From: Daucus carota subsp. sativus
Lineage: Eukaryota; Streptophyta; Magnoliopsida; Apiales; Apiaceae
NCBI RefSeq assembly: GCF_001625215.2
Contig: NC_030381.2
Location: 51,607,214-51,671,213, forward strand
DNA length: 64,000 nt
Direction of reading: 5' to 3'
The translations under genes and the position numbers were made by a program. The notes beneath the pieces are model-generated. The model was not told where the DNA came from. It did not search any database and was given only the letters and a program-made list of their open reading frames with translations. Position 1 is the stretch's first letter. The number at the start of each line of letters is the position of its first letter. This document shows, piece after piece, positions 1 to 10,022 of the stretch.

Positions 1-1117
1 GTCTCACTGATGAAATCCAATTTTATGTGCGTATCCAAACATGTCATCTGATTAAATCCAGCATTCGAAACGAAATTCTAAGTTCTCAAACAGACACGTC
101 TAAACAATAAAAGTGAAATGAAATTGGATGCAAGACACTATCAACTAGCTCTTATCTGAAAATGCAAGTTCCTGTTTTTCTTGAATGCTTGAACATAGCC
201 AGTACTTCTGTCAAAGGTGTGCTGTGTATTAGTATATAACTACAAGCACACCATGATTGAATGACGAATATTGTTAACAGCCAGAACTGAGGAGGATAAT
301 CATATTTTGCTATATCTCATTCCCAGTTCTACACTTCTTTAACAATAATTCAGTCAAATACTCTATATTTTAAGTTATTATACTTTCATAAAAGGCGTAG
401 CAGCTAATCCATTTGTTTTGAATGGCGCAGAATTTTCTAGTTTGATGAAAGGCACATGAAAACTATGTTCAGCATGTTAATTGTAGCGTTACCAAATTAA
501 TCATTCAGAGACAGTAACTTAAGCAGCCTTTCCAATTTCTACCTATTCATCATGCGTAAATCTAGCAAGTGACTCTAGTTCAAGGATATAATAACCGAAT
601 CTGTACAGTTATTCTTTCATCCTACAGAATTGCTCAGTTTTTCAAAAGGTAGTACTAAGTAGTGTTAGGTTAGTAAATCATGTATCATGTGTTACGAATG
701 TGAGCCCTAATGTGAGCACTTTGAATCTGTACCAGAGCCGTCTTGTACAGTTAGGAGTCTCAATACAAAATTTAAAAAGCAGCTCAATAGAATTGACTGA
801 TTGCCAAACGACAGTAATGGTTGTTCCAGGTTTTGTTGCTCTGGACCCAACGGCCTCCTGTTAGCTGTCTATGCTATTTCTGCAGATGAATTTGCGAGCA
901 GTATTTTATTTCTTGTATATCAGTTCCAACAAAAAGTGCACTCACTTTGACTTAAATTTATATTACTACTGTCCAATTGCCAGCAGACATGATTAAAATG
1001 CTGCTAATCTACCAATAATATTTTTCAAATTAGGTGCAGATTAACGGTGATTCATATATTACTGAAATCTTTAAATGAATTACAAGGTGGCACAGCATTG
1101 TCTGTCTACTACTCTAC
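1..1117. other. Upstream spacer and distal promoter of the first secreted-protein gene
   Basis: No gene is recognised here. From about 150 onward the sequence matches 2545-3470 in the same orientation (for example the stretches around 160-260 and 447-560), so it is the upstream half of a tandem duplication unit. It is AT-rich without a long open frame. Confidence 0.6.
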
Positions 1118-1125
1118 TATATAAA
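1118..1125 (+). promoter_or_regulatory. TATA box of secreted-protein gene 1
   Basis: TATATAAA about 113 nt before the chosen ATG at 1238. The same box in the same context lies before the tandem paralogue (3472-3479), and the following 60 bp are conserved, which supports it as the core promoter. Confidence 0.65.
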
Positions 1126-1237
1126 GCCAGGCATCCGTCTAATACTTACCATAAGCAACCATTGGATCACTAATTAATCCTTCCCATTCTCTTCCTTGTT
1201 TACATTCTATTTTTTTTGCGTTTTCAACTCACGCATA

Positions 1238-1567
1238 ATGGGTTCAGCTAGAATTGTTTTCAGTGTCATGTTATTGTTGAGTTTGGTACTTATGATCAGC
1301 ACTTTCGCATCAGCTGCCCGTCAATTGAACGAAACTCCAAAGTTCAGGGACCAAAATGCAAATTCTGAAAAGACGAGTGGTGAAATTGGAAATGAAGCAA
1401 ATGACAAAACTCTGGATGATAAGAAATTTTTTCTTCCATTTCCATCACCAGATTCACCACTCCCTGAACTCCCTCCATTTCCATTTCCATTTCAGAATCT
1501 TCCAGGGTTTCCACCAATGTCACTCCCTGCTCTACCAAATTTCTTCACACCTCCTCCGCGGAACTAG
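1238..1567 (+). CDS. Small secreted proline/phenylalanine-rich protein, copy 1
   Basis: Encodes a 109-residue protein of unknown function. Residues 1 to about 26 form a signal peptide (basic start, long Leu/Val/Met core, small residues before the likely cut after FASA). The mature part begins with a polar Asn/Lys/Glu-rich stretch, has a KKFFLP motif near residue 67, and ends in a Pro/Phe/Leu-rich tail with repeated PELPPFPFPF- and PGFPP-like pieces and no cysteine. This fits a small secreted, perhaps wall-associated or apoplastic, protein. An in-frame ATG at 1196 would extend it, but the extension is not conserved in the paralogue at 3591, so the start at 1238 is preferred. The two copies are about 90% identical by eye. 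There is no intron. An AATAAA lies near 1780. Confidence 0.8.
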   Translation: MGSARIVFSVMLLLSLVLMISTFASAARQLNETPKFRDQNANSEKTSGEIGNEANDKTLDDKKFFLPFPSPDSPLPELPPFPFPFQNLPGFPPMSLPALPNFFTPPPRN

Positions 1568-3471
1568 AAGATTGTCCACTTATACAATTATTTGTGGTTC
1601 TCTGTAAACTTTTATCTGGTTTACAATTTGCATGTTGTGTTCTTTACTGTACTACATTTTTCTTTCTGTGCTTTCACGCATTTTGTCATGTTTGATTTAA
1701 TTATAAGATTTGCAATTTGTGTTTCTTGTGATCAATAGAAGTAATGTCAAGTATTTTTCACATTTTTTGATTCTGGCATTAATAAATATCCATAAGTGTC
1801 AAGAAATAAAGAAATCCGTACTTTATACTGTGCTACATAAAAGAATGTGTTGGTATGGTAAATGATGCAGTTAGAACATCAACAATACAAAGATGCCAAA
1901 TAATCAAAAAATTATCAAGTAATTTATTCACTCCGATATAAAAGAAGACTACTTATAATTGAGATAAAATGGATGTGAAAGTGTTTACAAATAAACATCA
2001 AAAGCCTATGCAGTAGTTGTTAAAGTTAATAAATTAATATAAAACGTACACTTCTCATTAGCGCGGACAAGGACACCATAAAGGTCCCAAACGAAGTCTC
2101 TTCTATTGCTTTGGTGCAAATTATGTCGACCAAGTCCATTGCACGAGTCCGATGCTTGAACTGGTGCACTTTGTAATTTGTATACCTGATATCTGAGAAC
2201 TAGCAGATTCTGCACTTCTATAGTTTTCAACTCAGCACAATTAGTAGCATTTCCGCACATCTCTTTACATACTAAGGAGAGGATGATAATGTATCATGTA
2301 TTACCTTCTGAAATATTATTCACATAAAGGAGATCAACGAATTGGCTTCCCTGTTATACAGATACATTGACAACGTTTCCTGCCGATTAATGGATAGGTT
2401 TTATCCGTTTTTCTTGTAGTGATCTCTTTCTGATACCTAATTAAAAATTTAAACTGTAGTCTAAGGGTAAATGAAATGACCATTAATACAATTATACAAT
2501 GTATAACCAGAATGTATCTGGCTGCAACATGACAACAATCAATCTTATCTGAAAATGCAAGCTCCTTTTCTAGAATTTCGTTGAAAATAGCTAGTTCTGT
2601 CAATGGTGGGCTACTATCATACAAGCACACCGTAATTGAATGAAGATCGTTAATAGCTAGGACTGATCGACGAGGATAACTATATATTTTCTGCTATTTT
2701 TTTGTCAGCTCAACATTTCTGTAGCTGTAATTGAGTAAAATAGACTATATTGTGAGTATCAGCCAAGCCACTTCTTTTGAATGGAGCTGACCTTATTTAC
2801 AATTGGAAAACAAAAGGGATGTATGTTAGTATGTTACAATAGAATATGATGCTGGTAAGCCCTCCTCAAAACGCCTTCAGGTTTTGGGAGAATTTGTCAC
2901 TTAACATAGTATCAGAGCTCAGTCTCGTAGGAGACTCAGGTTCAAGCACTTAAAATTTTTCCCCTTTAAGATTTCTTTAACATGTTCCAGGTGAACAGGA
3001 GTTTCACTATTTCGAGATGAAAGGCACATGGAAACTGAGTTCAATATGTTAACTGATGTATTCCGAGATATCGGTCATTCAGAAACAGTAACTTAAGCAG
3101 CCTTTTGAATCCAACAATCTACCATGTGTAAATCTAGCAAGTGTTTCTTTTCTCAGGACTAATTAATTGAACCTGTACAGATTTTCTTTTATTTCACAAA
3201 AGCTTTTGATCCTTAAGTCAAGAGGGTAGTCACTAAGTAGTGTTAGGTTAGTAAATCATGTATCATGTGTTCCTGATGTGAGCTCTGATATACATTCACT
3301 TAGACTTCCCTGTTCTCAACTTCTTATATGTATGTGTATTACTGCTCAATCGCCGGCAGACATGATTAAAATGCTGCTAAATTTGCCAATTATATTTCAC
3401 GTATTACAGGATGATACATATTTTACTGAAATCTTTGAATAAATTGTACCTTAGGTGGCGCGTCGAGTTTC
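1568..3471. other. Spacer between the two secreted-protein genes
   Basis: The part from about 2545 is the upstream half of duplication unit 2. The part 1760-2545 is outside the duplication and shows no recognisable gene. Near 2860-2990 lies a stretch absent from unit 1, so it was probably inserted after the duplication; I cannot name it. Confidence 0.5.
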
Positions 3472-3479
3472 TATATAAA
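3472..3479 (+). promoter_or_regulatory. TATA box of secreted-protein gene 2
   Basis: TATATAAA about 112 nt before the ATG at 3591, at the same spacing as in copy 1, followed by a conserved leader with the shared block ACCATAAGCAA. Confidence 0.65.
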
Positions 3480-3590
3480 GCCATTCATCTGTCAAGTTTA
3501 TACCATAAGCAAGCATTCGATCACTAATCAGTCCATCCCTTTCTCTTAATTCTCTGCATTCAACTTACTTGCCTTTCCAACTCACACATA

Positions 3591-3917
3591 ATGGGTTCAG
3601 CTAGAATTGTTTTCAGTTTCATGTTACTGATAAGTTTGGTCATGACCAGCACTTTTGTATCAGCTGCCCGTCAATTGAATGAAACTCCAAAGCTCAGGGA
3701 CCAAAATGCAAATTCTGAAAAGATGAGTGGTGAAATTGGAAGCGAAGCAAAAGATAAAACTTTGGGTGATAAGAAATTCTTTCTTCCATTGCCATCACCA
3801 GATTCACCACTCCCAGAACTCCCTCCATTTCCGTTTCCATTTCAAAATCTTCCGGGGCTTCCACCAATGTCACTCCCCGCTCTACCAAATTTCTTCACGC
3901 CGCCTCCACAAAACTAG
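3591..3917 (+). CDS. Small secreted proline/phenylalanine-rich protein, copy 2
   Basis: A 108-residue tandem paralogue of the gene at 1238. It has the same order of parts: a signal peptide to about residue 25, a polar Asn/Glu/Lys stretch, KKFFLP, then the Pro/Phe/Leu tail ending TPPPQN. Differences from copy 1 are mostly single substitutions and one lost residue in the signal peptide, with the frame kept throughout, so the protein is probably still under selection. There are no cysteines, so it is not a defensin- or LTP-like peptide. Function is unknown; a secreted structural or signalling peptide is an inference from composition only. Polyadenylation may use the AATAAA at 4039-4044. Confidence 0.8.
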   Translation: MGSARIVFSFMLLISLVMTSTFVSAARQLNETPKLRDQNANSEKMSGEIGSEAKDKTLGDKKFFLPLPSPDSPLPELPPFPFPFQNLPGLPPMSLPALPNFFTPPPQN

Positions 3918-4762
3918 AAGACAGTCCACTCAGACACTTAGTTGTGCTTCTTATTGAACTTTCATTTCATTTGCAATTAGCATATCGTATTTCTGTTTGT
4001 TCTAGTTACATGTTTGAAAATTGTAGTTTGTTGTGATCAATAAAAGTCGAACTGTAAGACGACATTTCTAAGTTATGTAGGTCATTCATTACTGTTGCAT
4101 CCGATCAGTTGTTAAAATGTACTCTGAGCAATGTAATTTGCCTTGTACACATGTAATATCAACATATCATCAATTATAATTTGATTGCTATGGATGATGT
4201 TAAATTAACTTTATTACTAGCTAGTACCCTGTCGACGGAACTAACTAAAAACTAGCATAGTACCACATAAGAACTGATATAACTACTAATTAGTGGACAT
4301 CGTCTGAAACAGCTGCAGTAAAATTGTAATCAGTGCACAAGTCTCCCGTTCAAACACATTGAGTCAAGAAACACGCGAGACTTGGATCATGGAAAGCAAA
4401 TATATAGTTGTTATTGCTTCAAACACAATGTTACAGAACATGCTCTATGATTCACTGGTTATAGCTAGCTGATCACATGTAGTGTGACTTTTAAGTCATG
4501 AAATTGTTCTGAATTTATAAAACATGCACATAAATCGGCATCAAGATTTAAATTTTCACTGAGAACTTAAACTTCAATGTATTTATTGGATGAAAATGAT
4601 AGTACCAGAATAGGTCTCGGACAATATAAATATCAACTACGAGGCCTGGCTGTATAGCTACAGTCATCAGTAAACCGCGATTCTTATATAGAATATGGTA
4701 AAGTATTACAAATGCACCATGATAATATCTCTAATGCTTGCTCGTAGTGAAATAGTTATCTT
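3918..4762. other. Spacer between convergent secreted-protein genes
   Basis: The 3' flank of the plus-strand gene meets the 3' flank of the minus-strand gene at 4763. No open frame or repeat family is recognised. Confidence 0.5.
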
Positions 4763-5203
4763 TTATGGCAGTTTTGCAATAGGCGATGAACCCTGGATAG
4801 TAGGCATGGGGGGAGGAGATACTTGATCTAAGGAACCTGGAACGGATGGCTTACTTGGCAAATTAGTGTCATCATGATTTGGTGGAAACTTAGGATAATT
4901 TGGGATAGTTGGAAAGGGAAAAGGAGGCCTAAATCTTCCAAAATGCAGAGGATAAATAACCGGGCTTAAGAAGGTTAGAAAAGAAGGCATATGCGACTCT
5001 GTTGGCATTGGCTTGTTTCCAGACAATAGTTTGGAGGAATGTGACTGTTGATCAAGATCTATAGAAGGATCCGCAGATGAGAGGTGGCGTTCCTGATGGG
5101 TGTTTAAGTCCAGCATTGGCCTAGAAACAGTAAGCGAAAAGTACATAGAAGAAAGGAGGAAGACTGCAAGGATGGGGAAGCTAAGAACTCTAGTGGAAGC
5201 CAT
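4763..5203 (-). CDS. Small secreted proline-rich protein (unrelated to or very distant from the 1238/3591 pair)
   Basis: A 146-residue protein on the minus strand. Residues 1 to about 27 are a clear signal peptide ending near SLTVS, followed by a polar Ser/His/Gln-rich part. From about residue 85 there is a Pro/Phe-rich stretch (FRPPFPFP, PNYPKFPP) and a Ser/Pro-rich tail. It shares composition and the FPFP idea with the tandem pair but no convincing alignment. A minus-strand TATAAAAA at 5246-5253 lies about 43 nt before the ATG, giving a very short leader. No cysteines and no intron. Function unknown; an extracellular location is inferred from the signal peptide. Confidence 0.7.
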   Translation of the reverse strand: MASTRVLSFPILAVFLLSSMYFSLTVSRPMLDLNTHQERHLSSADPSIDLDQQSHSSKLLSGNKPMPTESHMPSFLTFLSPVIYPLHFGRFRPPFPFPTIPNYPKFPPNHDDTNLPSKPSVPGSLDQVSPPPMPTIQGSSPIAKLP

Positions 5204-5245
5204 GACAATATGGTTGAATTGAAAAGGGAAGGTTACATGATAGAG

Positions 5246-5253
5246 TTTTTATA
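5246..5253 (-). promoter_or_regulatory. TATA box of the minus-strand secreted-protein gene
   Basis: TATAAAAA on the minus strand, 43 nt before the ATG at 5203. It would leave a leader of only some 15-20 nt if the start site is 25-30 nt downstream. Confidence 0.45.
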
Positions 5254-5529
5254 CAAGATTTAATGAATTAGAGGGTGAGTGTTAGGGCGTGCATCAGTGC
5301 ATGAATGTATGAAGAATAGCTACAACATGAGAAGTCTGCGTCCAACCTAATATATTCTAGCATGAAATTAGGTGCAATGAGGGCACTGTATGGATCAATC
5401 ATCCATGCATTTTTTGCCTATTAGCTAAATTATGTGGTTTTCTGGTACATATGATAAAATGTAAAATCAACTGAATGTATAAAAGTTTTCCAGCAGTTTT
5501 TGTTATATTGGGTTCTAATGAAGAAAAAG

Positions 5530-6235
5530 TAGGGGTGAGCATCGGTCGGTTTGGACGGTTTTGAGGGTCCAAACCGAACCAAACCATAATTATCGGTTTT
5601 CCAAAATTTCAATCCGAAACCAAACCGTTAAGTAAAAAAACCGAACCAAACCGATCCGTTTAAAACGGTTTGGTTTGGTTTGGTTTCGGTTAAAACCGTT
5701 TTTTATCGATATAACAAATTTAACAACAAAATTAAACTTGAAATTGCAAAACAAGAATTGAAAGTTTGAAATATATTATGAATTTTGTATATTAGATTTT
5801 AATTATATTTTAAAAAAGATATTAAATTATAAGAGCTTGTAAAATATAAGGAGAGAGAGAAAGATGATAAAAATGTAATTCTTATACATTTATTTATAAA
5901 AAACAAAAAGATAATACATACAAATTAGTATATTAATATTCTTTAAAAAAATATGATAATAGTTTTATATGTTTTATTTTTCACATATTTTGTAGAATAT
6001 AATTTTATTATCAATTTTTATTCACACATGTATATTATTATTTTAATATATATATTCGGTTCGGTTTGGTTATATCGGTCGGTTTGGAGGTAAAAACCGA
6101 AACCAAACCGAAAAAATTCGGTTTTTTAAATTTCAAACCGTAACCAAACCAAACCGTTAATAAACCGTAAAAATCGGTTTGGACGGTTTGGATCGGCCGG
6201 TTTAGGTCGGTTTGGAGAATTCTTGCTCACCCCTA
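5530..6235. mobile_element. hAT-type MITE with AAACCG-like subterminal arrays
   Basis: A 706-bp non-autonomous element. Ends are TAGGGGTGAGCA and its inverse TGCTCACCCCTA, flanked by 8-bp repeats AGAAAAAG (5522-5529) and AGAAAAAC (6236-6243), 7 of 8 matching. An 8-bp duplication and a TAGGG-like end are typical of the hAT superfamily. Inside each end are dense CGGTTT/AAACCG repeats in opposite orientation on the two sides; the middle (about 5700-6050) is AT-rich with no coding capacity. The repeats resemble the AAACGG motifs bound by Ac transposase. Confidence 0.85.
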
Positions 6236-6243
6236 AGAAAAAC

Positions 6244-7170
6244 TAGGCCGAAGCTACCAGCTCTCTCATATTATAAATAAATTTAAATTTAATATTTCTG
6301 GGACATCAATTGGATATTTCTGCAAGCTACTTCTATGATAATCAGAAATTCGCGTGTAATTCAAATCAAAAGAACATACATTCTCTAAAACAGTATTATC
6401 ATCCTTGCAACGATCCACATTATTCTGTGCATCAGCCATGTTCATTGATGCAAAACGTATACCCGGACTACCTGAACATCTTTTGAGGGATTTAGAACAG
6501 AGAATGACAAGGTTCATCATTTAGTGAAACCAATCTTAAAACTGCCAATGCCTATGCTTCACAAGTAACTTTTTTCCCTTGCAGTACTTCAACCAGTTTT
6601 CAACACTGCCATGGTGGGCAGTGGACATGTAGCCTCCTTTACAAGAGCGCGTTATATTTGTATGTTTTCGACATGCGGAGGGTCTGAGGAGCACTTGCAG
6701 CACGCAAAGGACAGAAGTAGATCACAGAAACATTCTCTCTCGATTGTCAATTAAAAAGTCTGTCCATCTTTTGGTATTCAGATGGACTATAAGGTGGTCA
6801 TTTCTATAAGATGGACTATAAGATGGACTATGAGGTCAGCAACAAACCATTTAAATGATAAAAAAATATCTGTAATAAACAAACAGGGAAGTTGCAGTGT
6901 TAATAGCATAACAAAATGGATGCAGATGTTAATAACCTTGCATACTTTAGAAGTAATCAGTTTTATTAGACAAGCTAGAAATTTCATAAATCAACATGCC
7001 AAAAAGGCAATGGTACGAATGCTACAAAACAACAGGAACTGGTAGGATGGTGTAGCATAGAAACTTAAGAGTTTACTTAACATAATAAGTATTTAGAACT
7101 GGTAATCAGATAACTGACTATCATCTTAAAATTTTACATTAATTGGCTGGAAAACAATTAAACGTAAGAA
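6244..7170. other. Spacer, 3' flank of the minus-strand F-box gene
   Basis: No supported gene. Near 6778-6830 a short ATGGACTATAAG-like unit is repeated three times. No copy of the array-type F-box micro-exon was found here, which suggests the gene at 7171 lacks that exon. Confidence 0.5.
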
Positions 7171-8289
7171 CTAAAATACCGAAACCTTCTCTGACGTGAA
7201 ACTCCTGAGCGTGATAAAACTTGGAACATAAACCATCGCGTCAAATGTGTCAAAGACCCCTCTTTGAAAGTTGTCAAGTATTTGCAAAGTTTTGTTCCCA
7301 GGATGATAAGTGAATAAAAAATCATTGCGGAATAACATTAGGATAGTTTCATCTTTAAATACTTTTAGAGTATGAACTATCTCATACAGCAGACCTGTAG
7401 AGTCATCCGGAATGATGATTTCTTTACTCCAACTTTCCTTCATTCCATAGTGCTTCATCACCCAAATGACAATGTCAGAGTCTGATGTGTTATCGCAAAT
7501 CGACAAGCACCCTCCAAGCATTCCCAAACTCCTATAAGCTAAATTCTCACCAGCTCGAGGAGCAGAGGCAGTCCGTTGAAATAATTCTTTCTCTAAATCA
7601 AAGGTACAAACCCACTCATTAGTGTTGTCATTTTCATCGTAAGCTAACCAATGAAGGTTACCATTGACAAATATACCATTTTGACGACCACCAAGTGAAA
7701 ATGAAACAGGTCCTAAACTTCTCCACGTGCCTGTTCCAAGCGTATAAATCTCGCACTCAGACCTATATGGGCCTTCAGCTGAAGGAAAACTTCCTTGATA
7801 AAAGCGTATGACTTTGTACTGGTTGCTGGCTTCAACAAATCCAAAGCCATAAGTTACAAGAGCATATGATTTTCTGATATACTTGTGATCCGGAAGGAGT
7901 ATGTACTCTCGTGTAATTGGATTGCATATATAAGTTGCATCAGCTTGAGAATAATGCCATAAGCAAATCAGTCCATTAACTGAACCCTGTAAGCACAGCA
8001 CACTATACTCGAAGCCAAGTGCTAGGTCAAATTTCATCAGAGGGTCATGGTGAATATCGTGCTGATCAGATTGGTCGTCTAGTTCACCCAGTTTTAGGAT
8101 GTCAGATTCACGTGTACCGCTCATTTGATGAACTATAAGGCCTTCAGGAGATCTCAATAAATGCAGATTAACAAAGTAAGGTTCTGAGATTATATTGCGC
8201 CATCTTTTGCATACACCTCTGCAATGGACTATTGTCTTGATGGGAATTCTTGATAGAATGTCGGCAACAATATCTGCTGGTAAATCCAT
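7171..8289 (-). CDS. F-box protein with F-box-associated domain, intronless
   Basis: A 372-residue protein. Residues 1 to about 45 are an F-box (LPADIVADILSRIPIKTIV, then a CKRW motif); the rest is an FBA/kelch-like domain with the usual landmarks NGLICLW, CNPITREYILLP, YGFGF and GNLHWLAY. F-box proteins bind SKP1 through the F-box and present substrates to SCF ubiquitin ligases. The open frame runs 10 codons further upstream but without an ATG, so the ATG at 8289 is used. A CAG at 8320-8322 could be the acceptor of a 5' leader intron. It differs from the array genes: it lacks the LCRLPVK signature, the Lys/Gln tail and the micro-exon. It sits head to head with the LINE at 8608, whose insertion lies about 300 bp before the ATG. 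Confidence 0.85.
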   Translation of the reverse strand: MDLPADIVADILSRIPIKTIVHCRGVCKRWRNIISEPYFVNLHLLRSPEGLIVHQMSGTRESDILKLGELDDQSDQHDIHHDPLMKFDLALGFEYSVLCLQGSVNGLICLWHYSQADATYICNPITREYILLPDHKYIRKSYALVTYGFGFVEASNQYKVIRFYQGSFPSAEGPYRSECEIYTLGTGTWRSLGPVSFSLGGRQNGIFVNGNLHWLAYDENDNTNEWVCTFDLEKELFQRTASAPRAGENLAYRSLGMLGGCLSICDNTSDSDIVIWVMKHYGMKESWSKEIIIPDDSTGLLYEIVHTLKVFKDETILMLFRNDFLFTYHPGNKTLQILDNFQRGVFDTFDAMVYVPSFITLRSFTSEKVSVF

Positions 8290-8591
8290 TGCCGGGGGAG
8301 GGGAGTTGCCACAGCACACCTGCCACCAATAAAATGCAAAATGGTTGTAGAGAGAGAACTTTCACTAATTCTTGTCAAACACCAAACAAAACAAAACAAA
8401 AAAAAAAAAACCTTACCGGATTCTTACTCCCAGAATTTTATTTTACAGTTTTTTCTTTTTTCAGTAAATGTTTTATACGATAAACTTTTAATAGGAGATT
8501 AAAAAAGTATGGTAATTTTACTACCAAAAATTTCATGAAGAGTACTTATTGTGTATGTTTCTGAAGTAATTTTATATGAAACTGTTGCAAC
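8290..8591. other. Upstream region of the intronless F-box gene
   Basis: Leader/promoter of the minus-strand F-box gene, cut off from its former upstream DNA by the LINE. It contains an A-run near 8390-8411. No gene. Confidence 0.5.
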
Positions 8592-8607
8592 AAAATATCT
8601 CTGAATT
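8592..8607. repeat. LINE target-site duplication, left copy
   Basis: AAAATATCTCTGAATT; the 12-bp core TATCTCTGAATT recurs directly after the poly-A at 14120-14131 (16 bp if the last four A residues of the tail are counted). Confidence 0.8.
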
Positions 8608-8879
8608 TAACAGTTTAGCTCATGAAAAGGGAGACAGCTACGGTGCTCAACAGTTTCTCGTCTATCATTACTAAATCGTGACTATATCATCTTTTTTCTC
8701 TCTGAATATTCAGAGTATGTCTTGTCTATATGGCAAGTTTATACGTTGATTTCTTTCATCCAAATATCTTTTTTATCATTCTCAATCATTCCTAATCATT
8801 CACGCATCTATTGTTTTAGAGCCAACCAGTTCCTGTGACAGTATTTGTAATCTTATCTTTTCGTTTATCTTCGACAATT

Positions 8880-10022
8880 ATGGAGTCTAGTATGAGTTTG
8901 GAGGAGATGTATGCACGGTTAGCAATGGAGGAAGAGGAAGGAGGAGGGGAGGTTGAAGGGGTGACGGAGAATGCACCGCAACAACCAACGTTTGTTTTGA
9001 TTGGAAGGTTTCTGACTGAGAAGAATATAAATTTCCAGGCCATGCAAAATGTTTTGGCATCTATTTGGCGACCAAGGGAGGGTATGGATATTCATGACTT
9101 GGGTGGCTCAAGGTATTCATTCATCTTTTATCATGTTCTTGATTTACAAAAGGTGACTGAGGGAGGGCCATGGACTTTCGAACAAAGTCTGTTGCTACAT
9201 CATAAATTGGAAGCAAATGAAGATGCACATACGGTTCAACTGAATGAAATGGAGATATGGGTTCAGATTTATGATCTACCTGTAGGTATGGTGTCAGGAA
9301 AGTTATTAGAGAGTGTAGGTAACTATGTTGGTACTTTTGTCAAAGCTGATCCTCAGAACACCCAGGGGGGAGGGAAAATGTTTTATCGTATCCGGGTTGT
9401 AATGGATGTAAACAGGCCGATAAAAAGGAGGATGAAACTTAAGAGGGAAGGCGGTGCATGGTCATGGATAAACTTTAAGTATGAACGACTGAGTACCTTT
9501 TGTTTTGTGTGTGGTTTGATGGGGCACTCCGATCGGGATTGTGGTATTGTCTATGCAAATCCTGATAAAACCATTGAGAGATCATATGGAACGTGGTTAC
9601 GAGCTCCTGTTAGGGGTGGGAAAAATCAGAACATTGGTGCCCGGTGGATACGTAACGGGGGTGAAGGAGGTCAGAGTTGGCAGTCGAATTCCGGTGCCGA
9701 TCAGGCGAAAAATATGGGAGCGAGATTCATGGAGGTAGATGGGCGCATTACCGAAATTTCAGGAGAGATAGGTGTAATACAGTTTAATCAGGGCAATCCA
9801 AATCTGGGTGCTAAAATCACGGGAGATACGGAGATGAGCGGGAAAGTAATTGAACATGAAACAACTGTCACGGATTCAAAACGTAAGAGGGGGAATGAGG
9901 ATACTAATGTAGACTCAAGTGGGGTAGTTAATGGGGAATCAAAAGGGCTGGATATGTCAAATATTGGGCCAAAAAACTTGCTAGAGGCGGGACCTGTTGT
10001 GCAGGCCCGCCTACAACAATGA
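8880..10022 (+). CDS. LINE ORF1 protein (DUF4283 plus CCHC zinc knuckle)
   Basis: A 380-residue RNA-binding protein of the retrotransposon. The N-terminal half is a DUF4283-like domain (from about residue 38). A CCHC knuckle spans Cys208 to Cys221 (CFVCGLMGHSDRDC). The C-terminal third is low-complexity, polar and rich in Gly/Asn/Lys. It probably binds element RNA and forms the ribonucleoprotein used for target-primed reverse transcription. An ATG at 8835 is in frame, but the ATG at 8880 begins the acidic start common in these proteins. Its stop TGA (10020-10022) overlaps the ORF2 ATG (10019-10021) as ATGA. Confidence 0.85.
   Translation: MESSMSLEEMYARLAMEEEEGGGEVEGVTENAPQQPTFVLIGRFLTEKNINFQAMQNVLASIWRPREGMDIHDLGGSRYSFIFYHVLDLQKVTEGGPWTFEQSLLLHHKLEANEDAHTVQLNEMEIWVQIYDLPVGMVSGKLLESVGNYVGTFVKADPQNTQGGGKMFYRIRVVMDVNRPIKRRMKLKREGGAWSWINFKYERLSTFCFVCGLMGHSDRDCGIVYANPDKTIERSYGTWLRAPVRGGKNQNIGARWIRNGGEGGQSWQSNSGADQAKNMGARFMEVDGRITEISGEIGVIQFNQGNPNLGAKITGDTEMSGKVIEHETTVTDSKRKRGNEDTNVDSSGVVNGESKGLDMSNIGPKNLLEAGPVVQARLQQ

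Larger units (their letters stand above)
150..1760 (+). repeat. Tandem segmental duplication, copy 1
   Basis: Copy 1 of a direct duplication of roughly 1.6 kb that carries a small secreted-protein gene with its promoter. Matching blocks in the same order in copy 2 (about 2545-4065) include the 160-300 block, the 447-600 block, the TATA region, the coding sequence and the 3' end. Coding sequence is the best conserved part; spacers have diverged and copy 2 has its own insertion near 2820-3000. Borders are approximate and judged by eye. Confidence 0.75.
2545..4065 (+). repeat. Tandem segmental duplication, copy 2
   Basis: Second copy of the direct duplication described for 150-1760, offset by about 2.36-2.39 kb. 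It includes the TATA box at 3472, the gene at 3591 and the AATAAA at 4039-4044. Confidence 0.75.

Noticed and set aside
1196-1237. Upstream in-frame ATG of secreted-protein gene 1
   Set aside because: The 14-residue extension is absent in the tandem paralogue and would spoil the signal peptide.
2905-2925. GTATCAGAGCT, like the initiator-tRNA primer site of copia-type elements, followed by a GGTTCAAGC word
   Set aside because: No terminal repeats or coding remnants lie nearby; a short chance match or an unidentified small fragment is as likely.
8290-8319. Upstream extension of the 7171 F-box frame
   Set aside because: The frame continues 10 codons upstream but would have to begin at a GTG; the ATG at 8289 begins directly at the F-box and is the normal eukaryotic choice.
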